Positions 59,182-64,000 of a stretch of 64,000 nucleotides of DNA are shown in pieces; position 1 is the stretch's first letter; every line of letters starts with the position of its first letter. Below the pieces are notes generated by a model. It did not search any database and was not told where the DNA came from. It worked only from the letters and a program-made list of their open reading frames with translations. The position numbers were made by a program, and so were the translations under genes. Source of the stretch: Streptomyces sp. CBMA152 (GTDB lineage Bacteria; Actinomycetota; Actinomycetes; Streptomycetales; Streptomycetaceae); the NCBI RefSeq assembly GCF_014596475.1, contig NZ_MECJ01000002.1, positions 1-64,000 on the forward strand, read 5' to 3'.

Positions 59182-61101
59182 ATGCGCAGGTTCAATGCCA
59201 AACAGGTACTTGTCGGTCGACCGCTCGACACCTCACGGCTCGGCGAGACGCTGCTGCCGAAGCGCCTCGCCCTGCCCATCTTCTGCAGCGACCCACTCTC
59301 CTCCGTGGCGTACGCGACCGAGGAGATCCTGCTCGTCCTCGCGCTCGGCGGCGTCACCCTGCTGCATCTGGCCTGGTACGCGGCCGCCGCGATCGTCTTC
59401 CTGCTCGTCGTGGTCGTCGCCTCGTACCGGCAGACCTGCTACGCCTACCCCGGCGGTGGCGGCGCGTATGTGGTGAGCTCGGAGAACCTCGGTGCCACCG
59501 CCGCCCTCACCGCCGCGAGCGCCCTACTGGTCGACTATGTGCTCACCGTCGCCGTGTCGGTGGTCTCCGGCGTGCAGGCCATCACCTCGGCGGTCCCCTC
59601 GCTGCACGACCACCAAGTGGCGCTCTCCGTCGGCTTCGTCACCATCCTGACCCTGCTGAACCTGCGCGGGGTGCGCGAGTCGGGGCGGATCTTCGCGATC
59701 CCGACGTACGGATTCGTCGCCATCATCTACGTGATGTTCCTGATCGCGGGGATCCGGCTTGCCGGCGGCACCACCATCCGGGCCGAGTCCGCGCATCTGC
59801 CGATCCAGCAGGCGGGTACGTACGCCGGGCTCGCCCTTGTGCTGCTCGCGATGCGGGCGTTCGCGTCCGGCTGTACCGCGCTCACCGGTGTCGAGGCGAT
59901 CAGCAACGGGGTGCCCGCCTTCCGGAAGCCCAAGAGCCGCAACGCCGCCGCGACACTGGCTGCCATGGGCTTCCTGTCGGTGACGATGTTCGTCGGGATC
60001 ACCGCACTGGCCCTGGTCTACAAGGTCCATGTGGCCGCGGATCCCACCGAGTTGGGCCTGCCGGCCGGTACGGCGACGTCCACCGCGCTCGCCCAGATCG
60101 CCCGGGCCAGCTTCGGCCATGTGGACATCCTCTTCTATCTGGTGCAGGCGTTCACCGCGGGCGTCCTGATCCTCGCCGCCAACACCGCCTTCAACGGCTT
60201 CCCGATGCTCGCCTCGATCCTGGCCCGGGACCGGTACGCGCCGCGCCAGCTCTACAACCGGGGCGACCGGCTGGTGTACTCCAACGGCGTCGTGCTGCTC
60301 GCCCTCGCCGCGATCGGCCTCATCGTCGCCTTCGACGCGGAACTCACCCGGCTGATCCAGCTCTACATCATCGGGGTCTTCGTCTCGTTCACGCTCTCCC
60401 AGGCGGGCATGGTCCGGCACTGGCGCAAGGAGCTGGCGGCGAATCCGACGGGCGCGCAGCGGCACAAGATCCACCGCTCCCTGGCGATCAACGCGGTGGG
60501 TGCCACCCTCACGGGCCTCGTCCTGGTCATCGTGCTCATCACCAAGTTCACGCACGGCGCCTGGCTGGTCATCATCGCGATGCCCCTGCTGTTCGTGGGG
60601 ATGAAGGGCGTACGACGCCATTACGATCAGGTGGCCCGGCAGGTTGCCGTCGCGCCGGACGCGCGGCCGCGCAAGCCCGCGCGCCACCATGTGATCGTCC
60701 TGGTCGCCTCGGTGCACGCCCCCACCCTCAAGGCGATCGGCTTCGCCCAGGCCCTGCGGCCCAGCACGCTCACCGCGCTCACGGCCGCCGCCGACGAGGA
60801 CGCCGAACGGCTGCGCCGGGCGTGGGACGAGCACGAGCTCGGCGTCTCGCTGCGGATCCTGCACTCGCCGTACCGGGAGGTGGTGAGCCCGATCATCGCC
60901 CATGTGCAGGAGGTGGCGGCGGCGGACCCCGAGTCGGTGGTGTCCGTCGTGATCCCCGAATACATCGTGGGCCACTGGTGGGAGCAGCCGTTGCACAACC
61001 AGAACGCGCTGCGTCTGAAGGCCCGACTGCTGTTCACCCCGGGGGTGACGGTCATCGACGTGCCGTACTTGCTGCAGTCGGGGCGCGAGGTCAGCCGTTG
61101 A
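59182..61101 (+). CDS. APC-superfamily permease (KimA-like)
   Basis: A 639-residue transporter with 12 predicted helices and a cytosolic C-terminal domain (about 480-639). The start of the core, RLALPIFCSDPLSSVAYATEEIL, and YPGGGGAYVVSSENLG are characteristic of the APC clan members related to the potassium importer KimA. The tail (HHVIVLVASVHAPTLKAIGFAQAL, VISVVIPEYIVGHWWEQPLHNQNALRLK type) resembles a universal-stress-like regulatory domain. The start is uncertain (ATG 59182 or 59122). The transported ion is inferred only. Confidence 0.88.
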   Translation: MRRFNAKQVLVGRPLDTSRLGETLLPKRLALPIFCSDPLSSVAYATEEILLVLALGGVTLLHLAWYAAAAIVFLLVVVVASYRQTCYAYPGGGGAYVVSSENLGATAALTAASALLVDYVLTVAVSVVSGVQAITSAVPSLHDHQVALSVGFVTILTLLNLRGVRESGRIFAIPTYGFVAIIYVMFLIAGIRLAGGTTIRAESAHLPIQQAGTYAGLALVLLAMRAFASGCTALTGVEAISNGVPAFRKPKSRNAAATLAAMGFLSVTMFVGITALALVYKVHVAADPTELGLPAGTATSTALAQIARASFGHVDILFYLVQAFTAGVLILAANTAFNGFPMLASILARDRYAPRQLYNRGDRLVYSNGVVLLALAAIGLIVAFDAELTRLIQLYIIGVFVSFTLSQAGMVRHWRKELAANPTGAQRHKIHRSLAINAVGATLTGLVLVIVLITKFTHGAWLVIIAMPLLFVGMKGVRRHYDQVARQVAVAPDARPRKPARHHVIVLVASVHAPTLKAIGFAQALRPSTLTALTAAADEDAERLRRAWDEHELGVSLRILHSPYREVVSPIIAHVQEVAAADPESVVSVVIPEYIVGHWWEQPLHNQNALRLKARLLFTPGVTVIDVPYLLQSGREVSR

Positions 61102-61102
61102 A

Positions 61103-61227
61103 CGACCGGTGTCGAGCGGTGCGAACGGCGTTGCGGCCCGCGCCGGACCGGCCGTCACCAGGGATCCGGCGACGGCCGCGAACCCGGCCGCCAGGGCGGT
61201 GAGCCCCGTCTTCCATGATCTTGGCAT
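61103..61227 (-). pseudogene. Orphan signal peptide, remnant of a secreted-protein gene
   Basis: Read from ATG 61227, the first 35 codons give MPRSWKTGLTALAAGFAAV then AGSLVTAGPARAA, a complete Sec signal with basic head, hydrophobic core and cleavage site. After about residue 42 the frame runs into the antisense of the permease gene and no mature protein follows. The rest was probably deleted. It directly follows the GntR gene on the same strand. Confidence 0.5.
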
Positions 61228-61245
61228 GGCCAGGAAGGGCAATCC

Positions 61246-62028
61246 TCACAGCGGAGGGCGGACATCCCGGGCCGGGGAGCTGAAGTGGTAGACGGGGCCC
61301 TGCTCGGCGTGCGGGAAGGTGAGGAGGGTGATCTCCAGGGTGCGGTGGTGCTGGTCGCGCACCTCACGGTGGATCTCCAGCTGGGGAACGCCGTTCGACG
61401 TCTCGTCGCCGGGCGCCATGATCAGCTGCTCGTTGTGCTCCAGGCTGAGCCCCGCGTCCGCCGCCCACGCGTACAGCCTGCGCAGATCGCTGTGGGTGTG
61501 GTGGGAGAGCGTGCGCTCGTAGCGGGCGAGCAGGGGGATCTGGGCGATGAGGCTGGGGGCGAGGTAGCTGACGGCGTGCTGGATGACCCGGTCGGCGGCG
61601 GAGGCCACGTAGTAGTGGACGAGGGTGCGGGCGCCGGCCCGCATGCCGAGCTTCGCCGCGTAGTGCGCGGGAGTGGGCTCCCAGACGAGCCGGGTGGCGG
61701 CCGGGACGCCCGCGCGGGGGCTGAGCGCGCCCAGCGGGAACTGCGCCTCCGGTGGCGCCTGGAGGAGCCGCGCGTGCGCCTCGCCGGGGCGGTCGCCGCG
61801 TACGAACGAGCCCCGCTTCTCGGTGCTGATCAGGCCCTCCTGCCGGAGTACGTCTAGGGCCTGACGGATCGTCTGGCGGTTGCTGCGGTAGTGCTCGGCC
61901 AGGATGCGCTCGGCGGGCAGCCGTCGGCCGGGGGTCGAAGTGCCGGACTCTATCGTGGACTTGAGGTCGTGGGCGATCTCCATGTATCGGGGAACGGGGG
62001 GAAGGGAATGACCATGTGTGCCGGGCAT
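61246..62028 (-). CDS. GntR/HutC-family regulator with UTRA domain
   Basis: A 260-residue regulator. The winged helix is MEIAHDLKSTIESGTSTPGRRLPAERILAEHYRSNRQTIRQALDVLRQEGLISTEKRGSFV, and the UTRA effector domain spans about 95-250 (LVHYYVASAADRVIQHAVSYL). ATG 62028 follows GGGAG. A DasR-type box (TGGTCTAGACC) lies 67 bp upstream, so it is either autoregulated or under DasR. Effectors of this group are often sugar phosphates or related compounds; here it is not known. Confidence 0.93.
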   Translation of the reverse strand: MPGTHGHSLPPVPRYMEIAHDLKSTIESGTSTPGRRLPAERILAEHYRSNRQTIRQALDVLRQEGLISTEKRGSFVRGDRPGEAHARLLQAPPEAQFPLGALSPRAGVPAATRLVWEPTPAHYAAKLGMRAGARTLVHYYVASAADRVIQHAVSYLAPSLIAQIPLLARYERTLSHHTHSDLRRLYAWAADAGLSLEHNEQLIMAPGDETSNGVPQLEIHREVRDQHHRTLEITLLTFPHAEQGPVYHFSSPARDVRPPL

Positions 62029-62094
62029 GTGTCTCCCTGGAGTGATCACTGCGGGTGTCTGAATGGTTCTGTGGAGCGACTGCCTTTGTATCAT

Positions 62095-62105
62095 TGGTCT
62101 AGACC
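62095..62105. promoter_or_regulatory. DasR-responsive-element-like box before the GntR gene
   Basis: TGGTCTAGACC contains the perfect palindrome GGTCTAGACC (62096-62105), the core of known DasR sites. It lies 67 bp upstream of the GntR ATG. Both GntR/HutC autoregulation and control by DasR fit. Confidence 0.6.
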
Positions 62106-62168
62106 GCCAAAGCGACCCACGGCCTCCGATTGGCGAGATTGCAACACGCGGGAGAGGCCGCGCGCGGG

Positions 62169-62633
62169 TCACGCGGGCAGGAATGGCCGGAGCGCGTCGA
62201 TCGCTTCCGGGAAGCCGCGCAGGTCCGCCTCCGTCGCGAACTCGTGGTCCGCGTAGTCGAAGCCGGGCGTGACCACCTCGGCGACCAGGCCTTGTGCGGC
62301 GTCGTCGACGAGGTGGGACGCCTTCCAGTGGCCGCCGGGGACGAGCAGGAATCTCTCGTCGTCCGCGCCGAGCCGGACGCGGTCGAGCGTGCCGTCCGGG
62401 GTGAGCGTGACGTATTCCAGCGGTCCGCCGTCGATCAGGAAGTGCAGGATGTCGCTGCGGTTGCGGTGCAGACGGCCGCGCGGCTCGTCCCGGGTGAGCA
62501 GATACTGGATGGACGTGGCGGTCGGCCGGGGGCCCCGGGGCAGCGACAGGGTGTGCGCGCTGGTGTAGATCCGGCGGAAGTAACCGCCCTCCGTGTGGGG
62601 TTCGAGCCCGAGCTCGGCAACCCAGTCCCGCAT
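62169..62633 (-). CDS. Cupin-fold DUF985 protein
   Basis: A 154-residue single cupin. The pattern LGLEPHTEGGYFRRIYTS, TSIQYLLTRDEPRGRLHRNRSDILHFLIDGGPLEYV, and VPGGHWKASHL matches DUF985 proteins. The His residues in the RLHRN and DILHF strands could hold a metal. ATG 62633 is taken; GTG 62642 adds three residues. It is upstream of the GntR gene on the same strand but separated by a promoter-like region. Function unknown. Confidence 0.88.
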   Translation of the reverse strand: MRDWVAELGLEPHTEGGYFRRIYTSAHTLSLPRGPRPTATSIQYLLTRDEPRGRLHRNRSDILHFLIDGGPLEYVTLTPDGTLDRVRLGADDERFLLVPGGHWKASHLVDDAAQGLVAEVVTPGFDYADHEFATEADLRGFPEAIDALRPFLPA

Positions 62634-62697
62634 GGCGTGCACCCTTTCCGATCGCCGTCGCCCCCGGAGCCCCCATAGTGGCAGGTGCGCCCCGCCG

Positions 62698-62925
62698 TCA
62701 TGGACCCGAGGCGCACGTATCGGTCTGGAGGTCCTCCACCAGGGCGAACAGTCTGGCCTCGTTGCCCGCCAGGCCCGCCGCCCGCAGGGACTCCTCCGCC
62801 TCGGCCATCGGCCCGGCCAGCAGCGCAAGCGCGCGCGGGGCCGTCCGCGGGTCGGCGAGCACGGCCTGCGTGGTCCGCAGCAGCCGGACGTACGCCTTGG
62901 CGGCCGTGCGCTCCGGTTCGGTCAT
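62698..62925 (-). CDS. Small helical hypothetical protein (75 aa)
   Basis: ATG 62925 with GGAGAAG upstream. The protein MTEPERTAAKAYVRLLRTT then VLADPRTAPRALALLAGPMAEAEESLRAAGLAGNEARLFALVEDL is almost fully helical and acidic at its end, like a two- or three-helix bundle. No family recognised. It is next to the cupin gene, 64 bp apart. Confidence 0.5.
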   Translation of the reverse strand: MTEPERTAAKAYVRLLRTTQAVLADPRTAPRALALLAGPMAEAEESLRAAGLAGNEARLFALVEDLQTDTCASGP

Positions 62926-63108
62926 CTCGGCTTCTCCTCGTCTCTGTCCTGTGCGTCGTATCCGGCGTGAAGGTGTCGGACCGTCAAGCATCTCTCGCGG
63001 CACTGACAATGAGAGGAGCGCGGCGCGCCAGGGGCGTCGGCAGGGGCGTCATGGGGCGCGTACAGGCTCGTACTCCCGCTCGTACGTTGTACGTTCAAGG
63101 ATTCCCCA

Positions 63109-63120
63109 TGGTCTAGTCCA
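63109..63120 (+). promoter_or_regulatory. DasR/chitinase-type box upstream of the chitinase
   Basis: TGGTCTAGTCCA differs at one position from the TGGTCTAGACCA core of DasR sites and from the repeats of known Streptomyces chitinase promoters. It lies 109 bp before the chitinase ATG, with TTGAC starting at 63127. It is consistent with repression relieved by chitin products. Confidence 0.6.
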
Positions 63121-63228
63121 AGTCGTTGACGTGCCCCGGACACGGCTCGATTCTGCTGGGAACCCATCCCCCCTCGGGGTCCGATCGGGATCCCTCGGGA
63201 CTCCTCCCCCCACCCAGGAGACCTGGAC

Positions 63229-64000
63229 ATGAAGCGTCTTCGCGCGCTCCTCTGCGGTGCCGCCACCGCCGCGCTGGCCACGGCCGGCCTCTCCGCCTTC
63301 GTCGCCGGGCAGGCCGCCGGGGCGACTTCCGGCGCGACCGCCCTGAGCAACCGGTGGTACGCGGCGGCGCCTTACCTCATGCCGCTCGACAACAACCCGC
63401 CCAACGCCGCCGCCATCATGGACGCCACCGGGCTCAAGGCCTTCCAGCTCGCCTTCGTCCTCGCACCCAACGGCGGCGGCTGCAGCCCGACATGGGGCGG
63501 CACCGCGCCCGTCTCCTCCGACACGGCGGTCGCCGGGGTCATCGACTCCATCAGAGCCAAGGGCGGCGACGTATCGGTCTCCGTCGGCGGCTACGGCGGC
63601 ACCAAACTCGGCCAGAACTGTTCCGACGCGGCGAGCACCGCCGCCGCGTACCAGCAGGCCATCACCAAGTACCAGCTCAAGGCGATCGACTTCGACCTGG
63701 AGGAGCCGGAGTACGAGAACAGCACGGCCATCGCCCATGAGATCGGCGCGGCCAAGATCCTCCAGCAGAACAACCCCGGCCTGTACGTCTCGGTCACCAC
63801 GGCCGGGACCGCCGACGGCACCGGGTGGTTCGGCAAGCAGATGCTCAACGAGGCCAAGGCGCAGGGGTTCGTGCCCAACAACTTCTCGATCATGCCGTTC
63901 GACGGCGGGTTCAGCGGGGCCGCCGCCCAGACGAGCGCGTTGACGAACTTCAACTCCATACTCCAGTCCACGTTCGGCTGGAACGAGGCGACCGCCTACG
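63229..64000 (+). CDS. Secreted GH18 chitinase (partial, cut by window end)
   Basis: The first 257 residues of an exported chitinase. A signal peptide covers about 1-32 (LLCGAATAALATAGLSAFVAG). The catalytic barrel follows: RWYAAAPYLMPLDNNPPN, VSVSVGGYGG (strand 3) and the catalytic strand AIDFDLEEPEYEN with the D-x-D-x-E arrangement, then YVSVTTAG and SIMPFDGG. No carbohydrate-binding module precedes the barrel. A DasR-type box upstream indicates chitin-responsive regulation. The ribosome-binding site is CAGGAG. The 3' end is outside the window. Confidence 0.95.
   Translation, partial: MKRLRALLCGAATAALATAGLSAFVAGQAAGATSGATALSNRWYAAAPYLMPLDNNPPNAAAIMDATGLKAFQLAFVLAPNGGGCSPTWGGTAPVSSDTAVAGVIDSIRAKGGDVSVSVGGYGGTKLGQNCSDAASTAAAYQQAITKYQLKAIDFDLEEPEYENSTAIAHEIGAAKILQQNNPGLYVSVTTAGTADGTGWFGKQMLNEAKAQGFVPNNFSIMPFDGGFSGAAAQTSALTNFNSILQSTFGWNEATAY

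Noticed and set aside
59524..61242. 572-codon minus-strand frame opposite the permease
   Set aside because: Only the first about 40 codons (signal peptide) look real; the rest is antisense of the permease and has Arg/Gly/His-rich shadow composition.

Overview
The window is high-GC actinomycete chromosome, almost certainly Streptomyces. Third codon positions are strongly G/C, GTG and TTG starts are frequent, and several gene sets are typical of the genus: a conservon (cvnABCD), a rheA/hsp18 pair with its TGTCATC-N5-GATGACA operators, DasR-type TGGTCTAGACC boxes and a secreted GH18 chitinase. No rRNA, tRNA, CRISPR array or intact insertion sequence was seen.

Left end (1-7000): a minus-strand run ends at the 5' end of carB. 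Upstream of carB, in transcription order, lie a histidine kinase, an SGNH-like protein, a 26-residue basic peptide gene, a large diiron-oxidase-like protein with a duplicated fold, an O-carbamoyltransferase and a 52-residue SxtJ-like membrane protein whose stop codon overlaps the carB start. This looks like a small unfamiliar modification or biosynthetic pathway placed next to the source of carbamoyl phosphate, and it is the best candidate here for an undescribed system.

7000-9560 is a graveyard of gene fragments: a truncated 68-codon ORF, a helicase core missing both ends, an unrelated C-terminus fused to it, and the frameshifted tail of a second aldehyde dehydrogenase. Two small intact-looking minus-strand genes lie among them. 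Next comes a MerR-type gene behind a long repeat-rich leader and a perfect 32-bp palindrome.

10.6-17.4 kb is a stress block: cold-shock protein, DEAD-box RNA helicase, CBS-domain protein, SCO5918-like protein, a 31-bp perfect terminator stem, then rheA/hsp18, two DUF2267 proteins and a secreted ricin-type lectin. 17.5-28.7 kb is metabolic and regulatory: aldehyde dehydrogenase with its GAF-type activator, an I66-like protein, a Tat-exported amidase, a phzF/nadC pair opposite an HxlR regulator, a decayed carboxymuconolactone decarboxylase, a DUF1330 protein and a HelR-type RNA polymerase recycling ATPase.

28.7-46.1 kb holds a fatty acid desaturase, MOSC and TrmO proteins, a 1125-residue helical protein, PadR and alpha/beta-hydrolase genes, a methyltransferase, an MHYT sensor and a conservon with an additional roadblock gene. 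46.1-64.0 kb holds a GT-C-like membrane protein, two DHA2-type MFS exporters (one with an SDR, one with a TetR repressor), an ECF41/SigJ sigma factor with an epimerase, a beta-lactamase-like hydrolase and three secreted proteins: a PI-PLC-like enzyme, a propeller-like protein and a two-domain neocarzinostatin-fold protein. It ends with an APC permease, a GntR regulator with a dre-like box, a cupin, and the chitinase cut by the window edge.
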